A DNA stretch of 64,000 bases, taken from contig CALUOR010000001.1 in the NCBI GenBank assembly GCA_944322285.1, forward strand, positions 62,001 to 126,000, read 5' to 3'. Positions 16,808 through 24,805 of this stretch are shown here, piece after piece. The notes beneath the pieces were generated by a model, which saw only the letters and a list, made by a program, of their open reading frames with translations, ran no database searches and was not told the DNA's origin. Position numbers and translations under genes: made by a program. Position 1 is the stretch's first letter, and each line of letters begins with the position of its first letter. The DNA is from an uncultured Bacteroides sp. Lineage in GTDB: Bacteria > Bacteroidota > Bacteroidia > Bacteroidales > Bacteroidaceae.

Positions 16808-17902
16808 TTAGTGTTTCAACACCCATGCGCTCTTATAGGCTTCGTTCTTGCGTACCTCGTTCAGCGTCTGTTGAGCTTCGGCATAGGTGGCGCACGACTC
16901 GATGCTGACCCGGTTTTTCCCGTCTCCTATCACGGTAGAAGCACCTTTGAAGCCCTTCTCAACCAAATTCCGAACCATCTGGCTGGCATCATTTTCCGTG
17001 CCCACGCTGGCCACGATGATGTGGTATCTTTTCGCCACGGCGGGTGCGGGCTTGGCCGACTCTGACTGATGCTGCGCGGCTTTCGGTGTGGGAGTGGGGG
17101 AATCTACTTTCACTTCACGAACAACGATTGGAGTCGCCATTTCCCGGCTTTTCTTTTGGGGCACTTGTATGTTATGCGCTCGGCTTTCTTTCGCGGAGGG
17201 TGTGGCGATGCTTGGCGCAAGAGGCGTGAAAGCCAAAGATTGCGTGCTCATTGACTTGAACATGTCATGAGGGAACAGGCTTGCGTAGTTGCCTTTCACC
17301 ACCTCCGTATTCTCAATGGGGGTGGAGAGGAGGAAGAAGAGCATGATTAGAGCAATCATGGCGGCCGCATTGAGCCAATAAGAGGGCTTGAAGTTGATTT
17401 CCAGCTTAATCCTCCGCCCAAAGTGCTTGTCCTGCTTTAGATAGTCGGGCACGGACTTTTTATACGGGGCCGTGCGGATACTCTTGAGCGTCTTCATTTC
17501 GAAACCGGCCAGCCCATATAAATATGGTGTGGTTATTTTGTCGTTATAAGGGGTAAACTCGTACGTATCGCGGATGGAGCAACGCAGCTCGCCCACGTTG
17601 GGCAGGTCGGCTTTTCCATCCTCGTGCAGATGATGCCGCAAATCTTCCACTTGTTTGTTTACAAGACGTGTCGCATCGGAGAAACTGGTACCATACACCT
17701 CCATGTAGGATTGCACTAGCAGTCCGTCATTCATCTTCACTTGCGGATTGAACCCGATGGCCCGCGCAGGGGGCAGGAACAGATTTTCGTCCTCCATGCG
17801 TACGGACGGGGTATAGTGGGCGACAAAGCCTCCCAAGCCGGGGACGATGACACAATCATTGTCCAATAACAGTTTCTCTATATGTTTAGCCAATTCAATC
17901 AT
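16808..17902 (-). CDS. HU-like/SPOR-domain membrane protein
   Basis: The 364-residue protein has an N-terminal HU/CCDC81-type domain (about 1-150; the opening I-E-K-L-L-L-x-N-D-x-V-I-V-P-G-L-G-G-F is diagnostic). One membrane segment follows at about 176-197, then a low-complexity periplasmic linker. A C-terminal SPOR domain (about 285-364, YHIIVASVGTENDA ... V-S-I-E-S-x-A-T-Y-A-E-A) should bind denuded glycan strands at the division septum. The topology (HU-like part in the cytoplasm, SPOR outside) suggests a link between chromosome or cytoplasmic factors and the septum; that is inference. The -7 box at 17907-17914 nearly touches the start, giving an almost leaderless transcript. Confidence 0.85.
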   Translation of the reverse strand: MIELAKHIEKLLLDNDCVIVPGLGGFVAHYTPSVRMEDENLFLPPARAIGFNPQVKMNDGLLVQSYMEVYGTSFSDATRLVNKQVEDLRHHLHEDGKADLPNVGELRCSIRDTYEFTPYNDKITTPYLYGLAGFEMKTLKSIRTAPYKKSVPDYLKQDKHFGRRIKLEINFKPSYWLNAAAMIALIMLFFLLSTPIENTEVVKGNYASLFPHDMFKSMSTQSLAFTPLAPSIATPSAKESRAHNIQVPQKKSREMATPIVVREVKVDSPTPTPKAAQHQSESAKPAPAVAKRYHIIVASVGTENDASQMVRNLVEKGFKGASTVIGDGKNRVSIESCATYAEAQQTLNEVRKNEAYKSAWVLKH

Positions 17903-17906
17903 ACTG

Positions 17907-17914
17907 CAAAAATA
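17907..17914 (-). promoter_or_regulatory. -7 box for the HU/SPOR-FHA operon
   Basis: TATTTTTG on the minus strand, only four bases from the start codon, so the transcript would be leaderless if this is the true -7 box. Confidence 0.5.
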
Positions 17915-17988
17915 CGTTTTTTATCGGATATAGTGTCCTCTTGACCTATTTTATTTTAAACAAGATATGAACATCGCCGATATTTTTC

Positions 17989-17996
17989 TACTTTTG
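17989..17996 (+). promoter_or_regulatory. -7 box for the wzi-like/rfbC operon
   Basis: TACTTTTG matches TAnnTTTG and is ten bases upstream of the first ATG. This closeness favours the ATG at M8 (18028) as the start. Confidence 0.6.
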
Positions 17997-18006
17997 CAGC
18001 GTAAAT

Positions 18007-19458
18007 ATGAGATCTAAACTTTTACATATGCGTATTTTTGTTTGCCTATGTCTGGTGCTGGGGTACGGCATTTTAGAGGCAAAAGCTCAAGAGAGCAAGG
18101 TACTGACACCGTTCATCGAATATGGTGCCACGGTGCATACGGGAGACTATACTCCCTTGTGGCAAGTCAGCAATTGGCAGGGGCTTGGCTCGATTGACAA
18201 CAACACGTATCTACGTGGTGGCGTGTTCTATGTGGACAATTGGGGGGAATGGAAGGTGGACGCGGGGCTGGACTTGGTGTTGGGCGCGGGCATGACTTCG
18301 TGCGTGCATCAGGCATACGCTGACTTCCGCTATAAGTGGCTGGGCATCTTTGCGGGAAGCAAGGAGATGACCGGCCCCTTGCTCAACCCCATCCTGAGCA
18401 GCGGGGAACTGACGTGGTCGGGAAACGCACGCCCCATTCCGCAGATTATGATAGGCATTCCGGAGTATTTGTACATCCTGCCCCGTCTGGCCATACGTGG
18501 GGAGATTTCCTACGGATGGTTTACGGACGCTCGCTATCTGAAGGACCATGCCAAGCTGGACAAGGGCTTCTGGTATACAAAGGGCATCAAGTATCACCAT
18601 AAGGAAGGATACATCCGCATTGGCGTGCCCGATGGCTGTTGGCAACTGGATTTGGGCATGACGCTCGATACCCAGTTCGGGGGGAAAATGGTGTCCGCCA
18701 AGGGGGTGACCGACTTGGGCAATGGCCTGAAGGATTATTTCCGAGCTTTCATTCCCGGGGCGGGCGATGAGGACGCGCCTTTCAACGATGCTGATTATTA
18801 TCAGGGAAACTTCCTCGGCACGGAGCAGATACGGGGTACCTATCGGAGAAAACATTTCTCCATCAGTGCTTATGTGGACAATTATTTTGAAGACCTCTCG
18901 GCCATGGGCAAGCTGAACGGATGGGACGGCTTGTGGGGCATCGAGGTGAATTTCAACGATTTCCGCCCCATTCATAGCCTTGTGCTGGAATATTTGCAGA
19001 CCACTAACCAGAGCGGGCCCCTGCATGGCTTGCACAATCCCGGCGAGGGTCCCGTGCAGAAGGTGAGCGGTAGCGATAATTATTATAATAACGGACTTTA
19101 TCATGGCTGGGCACATGCCGGTATGGCCAATGGAAACCCTTTGTTGCGCTCGCCCATCTATAACGAAGACGGAAATATGACCTTCAAATACAACCGTGTG
19201 AAAGCCATGCATATGGGCTGGAGCGGATACATGGCGCGCGAGTGGGACTACGTGGCCAAGTTGAGCTTTAGCCGGACGTGGGGCACCTATCCGGCTCCTA
19301 CGCTGGATATTCTGGAGAATTTCTCCGCCTATGCGGCATTCAGATACGTGCCCGCCAAGCTAAAGGGGTGGCAATTCTGTGCTTCCTTTGGACTGGATAT
19401 GGGCGAGATTTATGGGGATAACGTAGGTTTTCAAATGAAAATACATAAAACGTTTTAA
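18007..19458 (+). CDS. Wzi-family capsule assembly outer membrane protein
   Basis: The 483-residue protein has a signal peptide (about 8-28, ending AKAQ) and then many alternating aromatic strands typical of an outer-membrane beta barrel, ending in a C-terminal aromatic (QMKIHKTF). Segments such as GIFAGSKEMTGPLLNPILS and the following SGNARPIPQ are typical of Wzi-like proteins of Bacteroidetes. E. coli Wzi binds capsular polysaccharide at the surface. A later start at M8 is possible because the -7 box is only ten bases before the first ATG. It is followed four bases later by rfbC, another surface-polysaccharide gene, so the two make an operon. Confidence 0.85.
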   Translation: MRSKLLHMRIFVCLCLVLGYGILEAKAQESKVLTPFIEYGATVHTGDYTPLWQVSNWQGLGSIDNNTYLRGGVFYVDNWGEWKVDAGLDLVLGAGMTSCVHQAYADFRYKWLGIFAGSKEMTGPLLNPILSSGELTWSGNARPIPQIMIGIPEYLYILPRLAIRGEISYGWFTDARYLKDHAKLDKGFWYTKGIKYHHKEGYIRIGVPDGCWQLDLGMTLDTQFGGKMVSAKGVTDLGNGLKDYFRAFIPGAGDEDAPFNDADYYQGNFLGTEQIRGTYRRKHFSISAYVDNYFEDLSAMGKLNGWDGLWGIEVNFNDFRPIHSLVLEYLQTTNQSGPLHGLHNPGEGPVQKVSGSDNYYNNGLYHGWAHAGMANGNPLLRSPIYNEDGNMTFKYNRVKAMHMGWSGYMAREWDYVAKLSFSRTWGTYPAPTLDILENFSAYAAFRYVPAKLKGWQFCASFGLDMGEIYGDNVGFQMKIHKTF

Positions 19459-19462
19459 GAAT

Positions 19463-20008
19463 ATGAATTACATACAGACAGAGATTGACGGCGTGTGGGT
19501 TATCGAACCGAAGGTGTTCAACGATGCTCGCGGTTATTTTATGGAATCCTTCAAGGAAGAGGAGTTTTGCAAGAATATAGGTCCTGTCCATTTTGTGCAG
19601 GACAACGAGTCGAAATCTTCGTTCGGTGTCCTGCGCGGACTCCATTATCAGAAAGGTGAGTTCAGCCAAGCCAAATTGGTGCGCGTCATTAAAGGCCGTG
19701 TACTCGACGTGGCGGTTGATTTGCGGAAATCTTCCCCTACTTTTGGACGATATGTCAGCGTAGAATTGAGCGAAGACAACAAACGCCAATTCTTCATCCC
19801 CCGCGGCTTTGCCCACGGCTTTCTGGTGTTGAGCGATGAAGCCATCTTTACCTACAAGGTGGACAATATGTATGCTCCTCAGGCCGAGGCTTCTATCCGT
19901 TATAATGACGAAACCATCGGGATAGACTGGCCCATAGCTCCTGAACAAATGCTGCTTTCCTCGAAGGATACAAACGGGGTGGCTTTTGAGGACGCAGAAT
20001 ATTTTTGA
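19463..20008 (+). CDS. rfbC: dTDP-4-dehydrorhamnose 3,5-epimerase
   Basis: It catalyses the epimerisation step of dTDP-L-rhamnose synthesis. The 181-residue cupin has the family motifs: the RGLHYQ segment with catalytic H61, K/R residues around 70-79, and the catalytic Tyr at Y131 (FTYKVDNMYAP) after the PRGFAHGF strand. Length is typical. It lies four bases downstream of the wzi-like gene. The other rhamnose genes (rfbA, rfbB, rfbD) are not in the window. A G-C stem with flanking A and T tracts at 20010-20045 may end transcription inside the convergent helicase gene's 3' end. Confidence 0.95.
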   Translation: MNYIQTEIDGVWVIEPKVFNDARGYFMESFKEEEFCKNIGPVHFVQDNESKSSFGVLRGLHYQKGEFSQAKLVRVIKGRVLDVAVDLRKSSPTFGRYVSVELSEDNKRQFFIPRGFAHGFLVLSDEAIFTYKVDNMYAPQAEASIRYNDETIGIDWPIAPEQMLLSSKDTNGVAFEDAEYF

Positions 20009-20009
20009 T

Positions 20010-20048
20010 TAAAAAAAAGGAGGCGGTTATTTCCGTCTCCCTTTTCCT
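20010..20048. terminator. Possible terminator hairpin between rfbC and the helicase gene
   Basis: AAAGGAGGCGG pairs with TCCGTCTCCCTTTT across a short loop, flanked by an A-tract and T-rich sequence. It overlaps the last codons of the helicase. Confidence 0.5.
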
Positions 20049-21259
20049 TGATTCCTGAATCCCCGTCCCTTGCCTTTGCTTCCGCTTTTGCCGTTTCCTC
20101 CGCTGCGGGGCTTATATTCGGGTCCTGCGCCCACTTCGGGAGGAAGGGGAATTTTGTAGATGTCTTTTTCGAGGAACTTCTCGATGGTGCGGAATGAAGT
20201 TTGTTCCTTCTCGCTCACGAAAGTGATAGCCACCCCGTCATTGTTGGCGCGCGCGGTGCGTCCTATGCGGTGCACGTAGTCCTCGCAATCGTGGGGCACG
20301 TCATAGTTGATGACCAGTCGGATGTCGTCAATGTCGATGCCGCGTGCCACAATGTCCGTAGCCACCAGCACGTTGATGCGGCCGGCCTTGAAGGCGTGCA
20401 TCACTTCATCGCGTTGCACCTGCTCCAGGTCGGAGTGCATCTCGCCCACGTTGAGCTTCATTTGTTTCAGGGCGCGGGTCACTTCCTTCACCTTTATCTT
20501 GGACGAGGCGAAGATGATAACCCTCTCTGGCACTTCGTCCTGAAAAAGACTCCGGATGATGCTCAGCTTCTGATTTTCGTAGCATACGTAAGCGGCTTGG
20601 AGGATTTTGTCTGCAGGCTTGGACACCGCCAGCTTCACTTCCACGGGATTGCTGAGAATGTTTCCTGCCAGTTGCTGTATCTTGGTGGGCATGGTGGCGG
20701 AGAACATGATGGTCTGCCGCTCCTTGGGCAGGTATTTCGCAATCTGCATAATGTCGTCATAGAAACCCATATCAAGCATGCGGTCGGCCTCGTCTAAAAT
20801 GAAATAGGACACTTTGGACAAGTCCACATAGCCCAAGTTCAGGTGCGCTATCAGGCGCCCCGGCGTGGCTATCACTACATCCGCTCCTAAGGTCAGTCCC
20901 TTTTTCTGCTGCTCAAACAACACACCGTCGTTTCCACCATATACGGCCACGCTGCTCACGGGCAGAAAGTAGGAAAAACCCTCCATCTGCTGGTCTATCT
21001 GCTGGGCCAGTTCGCGCGTGGGGGCCATAACGATGCAGTTTATGGCGTCCTCGGGATGCTCTTCCTCGGATAGTTTGTTCAGTATGGGCAGTAAGTATGC
21101 GGCCGTCTTTCCCGTTCCGGTCTGCGCTACGGCTATCAGATCGCGGCCTTCCAGAATGACTGGGATGGATTGTTCTTGTATAGGGGTGCAGTCCTCAAAG
21201 TGCATCGCATCGAGCGCATCGAGGACATCATCGTTCAGGGGTAAATCGTAAAACTTCAT
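20027..21259 (-). CDS. DEAD-box ATP-dependent RNA helicase (RhlE-like)
   Basis: A 410-residue RNA helicase with every motif of the DEAD-box core: Q motif near 22-29 (CTPIQEQS), motif I AQTGTGKT (45-52), Ia PTREL, Ib TPGR, II DEAD (156-159), III SAT (187-189), V ATDIVARGIDI and VI HRIGRTAR. The C-terminus is a short Gly/Lys/Arg-rich tail (from about 380), probably for RNA binding. It likely works in ribosome assembly or mRNA turnover and in cold adaptation. It has its own promoter (21283-21290), divergent from the beta-galactosidase gene. Confidence 0.95.
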   Translation of the reverse strand: MKFYDLPLNDDVLDALDAMHFEDCTPIQEQSIPVILEGRDLIAVAQTGTGKTAAYLLPILNKLSEEEHPEDAINCIVMAPTRELAQQIDQQMEGFSYFLPVSSVAVYGGNDGVLFEQQKKGLTLGADVVIATPGRLIAHLNLGYVDLSKVSYFILDEADRMLDMGFYDDIMQIAKYLPKERQTIMFSATMPTKIQQLAGNILSNPVEVKLAVSKPADKILQAAYVCYENQKLSIIRSLFQDEVPERVIIFASSKIKVKEVTRALKQMKLNVGEMHSDLEQVQRDEVMHAFKAGRINVLVATDIVARGIDIDDIRLVINYDVPHDCEDYVHRIGRTARANNDGVAITFVSEKEQTSFRTIEKFLEKDIYKIPLPPEVGAGPEYKPRSGGNGKSGSKGKGRGFRNQGKGRRK

Positions 21260-21282
21260 GTCGTATGTGTCGAATTTGGGCG

Positions 21283-21290
21283 CAAATATA
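21283..21290 (-). promoter_or_regulatory. -7 box for the DEAD-box helicase gene
   Basis: TATATTTG on the minus strand, 24 bases before the start codon. Confidence 0.65.
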
Positions 21291-21343
21291 CAATAAAAAT
21301 GTGAGATATGTGGCCTGCATTACCTTTTATCGGATTTCTTTTC

Positions 21344-21351
21344 TATATTTG
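21344..21351 (+). promoter_or_regulatory. -7 box for the GH35 gene
   Basis: TATATTTG matches TAnnTTTG, 52 bases upstream of the ATG at 21404. Confidence 0.6.
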
Positions 21352-21403
21352 CGGTTAATTTGCAAACATATTGATAAACTCTGATACATTTAATAATAAC
21401 GTC

Positions 21404-23215
21404 ATGAAGAAGAAAAACTTATTGACCATGCTGCTGGCCCTGCTCCTATGCGGAGGACCCGCGTACGCCGGGGAAGGGGAGAAACACACGTTCCGCCTGG
21501 GCGAAAATCAATTTTGGCTGGACGAGAAGCCGTTTCAGATTATATCGGGCGAGATGCATCCCTCGCGCGTGCCCGCCGAGTATTGGCGTCACCGTATCCG
21601 GATGATAAAGGCCATGGGATGCAACACGGTGGCCTGCTACATCATGTGGAATTACCATGAGAGCCAGCCGGGTGTGTGGAACTTCGAGACCGGAAACCAC
21701 AACATCGAGAAGTTTATACAGACCGTGCAGGAGGAGGGCATGTTCCTCTTGTTCCGTCCCGGACCGTATGTGTGCGCCGAGTGGGACTTTGGCGGGCTTC
21801 CGGCTTACCTGCTCTCCACGCCCGACATCAAGATACGCTGCATGGACCCGCGCTACACCACTGCCGTGGAGCGTTACGTCAAGAAGCTTTCGCCCTTGGT
21901 GAAGAAGTACGAGGTGACCAACGGGGGCCCTATCCTCATGCTGCAGGTGGAGAACGAGTACGGAAGCTACGGAAATGACCGCAACTACATGAAGTGGCTA
22001 CACGACCTCTGGCGGAGCGAGGGCGTCACGGTGCCCTTCTATACAGCCGACGGTGCCACGCCCCACATGCTGGAGGCCGGAACCCTGCCGGGAGTAGCCG
22101 TGGGGCTGGATCCCGCCAGCTCGGAGGCCGAGTTCGCCGAGGCGTTGAAGGCGCGTCCCGATGCTAGCGTGTTCTGCTCGGAGCTGTATCCCGGCTGGCT
22201 GACCCACTGGCGCGAGAAGTGGAACGGAGCTTCGACGGAGCGGGTGACCGCCGATGTGAAGTGGCTGCTGGACCACGGCAAGTCCTTCAACTATTATGTC
22301 ATACACGGCGGCACGAACTTCGGCTTCTGGGCAGGAGCCAACACCGCGGGCAAAGACACTTACCAGCCCGATGTCACCAGTTACGACTACGATTCGCCCA
22401 TCAACGAGATGGGGCAGGCCACGCCCAAGTACATGGCCCTGCGCGAGCTGACACAGAAGTATAGCAAAAAGAAGCTGCCCGACATGCCCGAGCCGCTGCC
22501 CGTCATCACCTTCCCCGCCACGCGGACTGAACGCTACGCCTCCCTTTGGGATAACCTGCCCGAGGCGCGGCCCTTGGTGCAGCCCGTCCCCATGGAGATG
22601 CTGGACCAATACGAAGGTTTGATACTCTACCGCACCCGCCTTGTGGGGCGCAAGAACGGCACGCTGCGCGTGGACGATGTGCACGACTATGCCACCGTCT
22701 TCCTCAACGGACGCTACGTGGGTAGCATTGACCGCACGCTGGGTCAGAATTCCGTGGAGATACCCGTGTCAAACGCGGAGAATCCCGTGCTCGACATCCT
22801 TGTGGAAGGCATGGGACGCGTCAACTTCGCCGCATACATGATTGACCGCAAAGGCATCACCGACCGCGTGACGCTCAGCGGCATGACGTTGATGAACTGG
22901 GAAGCCTACTCGCTGCCCATGTCTGCCGACTATGTGGCCTCGCTCCGCAAAAGCGACACCGTCCGTCCCGGCATGTTCTTCAAGGCCACGGTACAGCTGG
23001 AGGAGACGGGCGATTGCTACATCGACATGCGCGACTTTACTAAGGGCGTTGTCTACGTCAACGGGCACAATCTGGGACGCTATTGGAACGTAGGCCCTCA
23101 ATATCGCCTCTATTGCCCCGGTGTATGGCTGCGCAAGGGCGACAATGAAATCGTTGTGTTCGACCTTCACCAGACGGAGCCGGGAGTGATTGAAGGGTAT
23201 GAGACGTTGAAGTAA
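21404..23215 (+). CDS. GH35 beta-galactosidase, exported
   Basis: A 603-residue retaining glycosidase of family GH35 that removes beta-linked galactose. The signal peptide is 1-22 (ending AYA). The catalytic TIM barrel covers about 28-350, with the acid/base E185 in LQVENEYGSYG and the nucleophile E260 in CSELYPGWLTHW; the opening SGEMHPSRVP and RPGPYVCAEWDFGG segments are typical. The C-terminal beta-sandwich domains follow (about 390-603). I start it at the ATG 21404 because the earlier in-frame start precedes the signal peptide. It is not accompanied by SusC/SusD genes, so it is probably a solitary periplasmic enzyme. Confidence 0.93.
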   Translation: MKKKNLLTMLLALLLCGGPAYAGEGEKHTFRLGENQFWLDEKPFQIISGEMHPSRVPAEYWRHRIRMIKAMGCNTVACYIMWNYHESQPGVWNFETGNHNIEKFIQTVQEEGMFLLFRPGPYVCAEWDFGGLPAYLLSTPDIKIRCMDPRYTTAVERYVKKLSPLVKKYEVTNGGPILMLQVENEYGSYGNDRNYMKWLHDLWRSEGVTVPFYTADGATPHMLEAGTLPGVAVGLDPASSEAEFAEALKARPDASVFCSELYPGWLTHWREKWNGASTERVTADVKWLLDHGKSFNYYVIHGGTNFGFWAGANTAGKDTYQPDVTSYDYDSPINEMGQATPKYMALRELTQKYSKKKLPDMPEPLPVITFPATRTERYASLWDNLPEARPLVQPVPMEMLDQYEGLILYRTRLVGRKNGTLRVDDVHDYATVFLNGRYVGSIDRTLGQNSVEIPVSNAENPVLDILVEGMGRVNFAAYMIDRKGITDRVTLSGMTLMNWEAYSLPMSADYVASLRKSDTVRPGMFFKATVQLEETGDCYIDMRDFTKGVVYVNGHNLGRYWNVGPQYRLYCPGVWLRKGDNEIVVFDLHQTEPGVIEGYETLK

Positions 23216-23291
23216 AATACATCCCGAACCACGGAAATATGCTAAATAACATAAAAATGAATCCTAAAAAAGTAAGAAAATAATTTGTTTA

Positions 23292-23324
23292 TTTGGAGGA
23301 TGTTTTGAGAAATGCCTACCTTTG
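23292..23324 (+). promoter_or_regulatory. Promoter (TTTG / TACCTTTG) for the thioredoxin-fold gene
   Basis: TTTG at 23292-23295 and TACCTTTG at 23317-23324 are 21 bases apart. Initiation near 23331 would give a leader of about 130 nucleotides. Confidence 0.7.
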
Positions 23325-23340
23325 CCCCCGATTTCAAAAA

Positions 23341-23460
23341 AGAAAGGCCTTGGCTATCAGATTTTCTTCTGACGGGAGAGGCCTGAAAAGAATAGTCCGG
23401 GGGGAAATCACCGCCTCCCAGTGGGAGGACGGGCCCGGATAGTATTAACCAAAACCGTAT
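23341..23460 (+). ncRNA. Candidate structured 5' leader or small RNA
   Basis: Two good stems fold between the promoter and the ATG at 23464. Stem 1: AGGCCT (23345-23350) with AGGCCT (23379-23384), enclosing TCAGA/TCTGA. Stem 2: AATA and TCCGGG (23391-23401) with CCCGGA and TATT (23434-23446), enclosing CCGCCTCCC paired with GGGAGG-A-CGG. CTATC at 23354-23358 could alternatively pair with GATAG near 23438. It is unusually GC-rich against its surroundings. I do not recognise a known riboswitch; it might be a cis-acting leader or an independent small RNA. Confidence 0.4.
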
Positions 23461-23463
23461 TGC

Positions 23464-23961
23464 ATGAGACATGTAAAATGGATTTTTGTTGTATTATTGA
23501 TTGGTTCCTTGACATCTTTTGTAACAAAAGACAAACTCTCCGGAGGTTTGAACGTGGGTGACATAGCCCCGGACGTATTCGTCCAAACTATGTCGGACTG
23601 GCAGCAACGGGACTATGCGGCCCCCAAGGGGAAATACCTGTTGCTGAGCTTTTGGGCAAGCTACGATGCGCCGTCCCGGATGCTGAACGCAAGTTTGAGC
23701 AACGCGCTTCGCGAAGCGGCCCCTGACAATGTGGAAATGGTTTCCGTGTCGTTCGACGAATACCGATCCGTCTTCGAGGAAACCGTTCGTAAGGACCGAA
23801 TAGTGGCTCCGCTCTGTTTCGTAGAGACAGAGGGAGAAAACTCCGAGCTTTATAAAGAGTTTCGTTTGAGCCGGGGTTTTACAAACTATTTATTGGATGA
23901 TGCTGGTGTGATTATTGCCAAAAACATCTCTGCTACTGAGCTTTCGGCTTATTTGGACTGA
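23464..23961 (+). CDS. Thioredoxin-fold protein lacking the CxxC active site
   Basis: The 165-residue protein has an N-terminal signal sequence or anchor (about 1-20). A thioredoxin/AhpC-TSA-like domain follows: the VGDIAPDVFVQ opening, then LLLSFWASYDAPSRMLN where thiol-disulphide oxidoreductases have WCxxC. Both cysteines are replaced (A-S-Y-D-A-P), so it cannot act as a disulphide reductase; the only Cys left is in APLCFVE. It may be a binding or chaperone-like relative in the periplasm. It is transcribed alone, behind a structured leader, and followed by a terminator. Confidence 0.8.
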   Translation: MRHVKWIFVVLLIGSLTSFVTKDKLSGGLNVGDIAPDVFVQTMSDWQQRDYAAPKGKYLLLSFWASYDAPSRMLNASLSNALREAAPDNVEMVSVSFDEYRSVFEETVRKDRIVAPLCFVETEGENSELYKEFRLSRGFTNYLLDDAGVIIAKNISATELSAYLD

Positions 23962-24029
23962 TTGTTAAAAAATCAGGCTCCCTCGGATAAGAAGAAAGCA
24001 GTTGACAAGAGGAATGAATACAACAAAAA

Positions 24030-24076
24030 AGCCCCTTCCGCCGCTTGTGGCAATGCAAGCATGCGGAGGGGGCTTC
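24030..24076 (+). terminator. Hairpin terminator after the thioredoxin-fold gene
   Basis: GCCCCTTCCGC pairs with GCGGAGGGGGC around a loop that holds a GCTTG/CAAGC inner stem. An A-tract stands before it and TTCGTTAT follows, so it may work better on the minus strand. Confidence 0.6.
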
Positions 24077-24280
24077 GTTATATCGTCACTTCATCGTCAG
24101 CCACGCCCCTTCGCCAAGTGTCCTATCGTGTAGGTCTTACGCTTGGTCGTCCTATTTTAGTACGCGAACAGCAGGGACCCATTCGTACACACATACGCAT
24201 ATTAACTCATTTTTCTCCATTATTTTCCCTTGTATTTTAAAAAAACATCGTTTGCGTGCACAGAAAATAAGCAAGAATGA
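24077..24280. other. Intergenic stretch upstream of the Rnf operon, no gene called
   Basis: About 200 bases with no convincing reading frame. On the minus strand, short frames broken by stops can be read, but none resembles a known protein and there is no start signal. It might be decayed sequence. Confidence 0.35.
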
Positions 24281-24310
24281 TTTGTAGTTCACAAATTATG
24301 CTTAAATTTG
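24281..24310 (+). promoter_or_regulatory. Promoter (TTTG / TAAATTTG) for the rseC-rnf operon
   Basis: TTTG at 24281-24284 and TAAATTTG at 24303-24310, 18 bases apart, 28 bases before the first ATG of the operon. Confidence 0.65.
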
Positions 24311-24338
24311 CCGCGATTTGTAATGCACACTTTGCAAA

Positions 24339-24758
24339 ATGGCGGATACTATAAAACATCAAGGTATTGTGGAAAACATCGATGGTTCCCATCTGAAGGT
24401 TCGTATTGTCCAGACTTCGGCTTGTGCCGCGTGTAGCGCAAGAGGACATTGTTCTTCGGCCGACGCGAAAGAAAAGCTGATTGATGTGACTGACGCAGCT
24501 TTCGCTTCCTCTTGTAAGCCCGGTGACCACGTGTGGGTGGTGGGCGAGCTTTCCATGGGCAGGATAGCGGTTTTGTTGGCTTTTATCTTACCTTTCTTTT
24601 TGGTGGTGGTTTCCCTTTTTATATTTATGGCAGTATGGAAGGATGAGTTGCAGGCGGCTTTGTGCGCGTTGCTGCTGCTTATACCATATTATTATATATT
24701 ATGGTTGAACCGGAAGAGGATAGGGAGGAAGTTCTCTTTTTCCGTCCGGCCGATGTGA
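24339..24758 (+). CDS. RseC/MucC-like positive regulator or Rnf-associated membrane protein
   Basis: The 139-residue protein fits the RseC/MucC family. It has an N-terminal cytoplasmic part with cysteines C29, C32 and C38 (SACAACSARGHC), probably a metal or iron-sulphur site, and two membrane segments (about 73-97 and 103-123). In Gammaproteobacteria, RseC works with Rsx/Rnf to reduce SoxR. Bacteroidales lack the same SoxR circuit, so the role is probably to assist Rnf. It is first in the operon; rnfB begins 47 bases downstream. Confidence 0.85.
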   Translation: MADTIKHQGIVENIDGSHLKVRIVQTSACAACSARGHCSSADAKEKLIDVTDAAFASSCKPGDHVWVVGELSMGRIAVLLAFILPFFLVVVSLFIFMAVWKDELQAALCALLLLIPYYYILWLNRKRIGRKFSFSVRPM

Positions 24759-24805
24759 GGGAAGGAAATTCAAAATAATAATCAATTAAATAACTAACTA
24801 ATTTT

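Noticed and set aside
24077..24280. Minus-strand short frames upstream of the Rnf operon as a pseudogene
   Set aside because: Two in-frame stops within about 40 codons and no recognisable similarity; not enough to call a gene.
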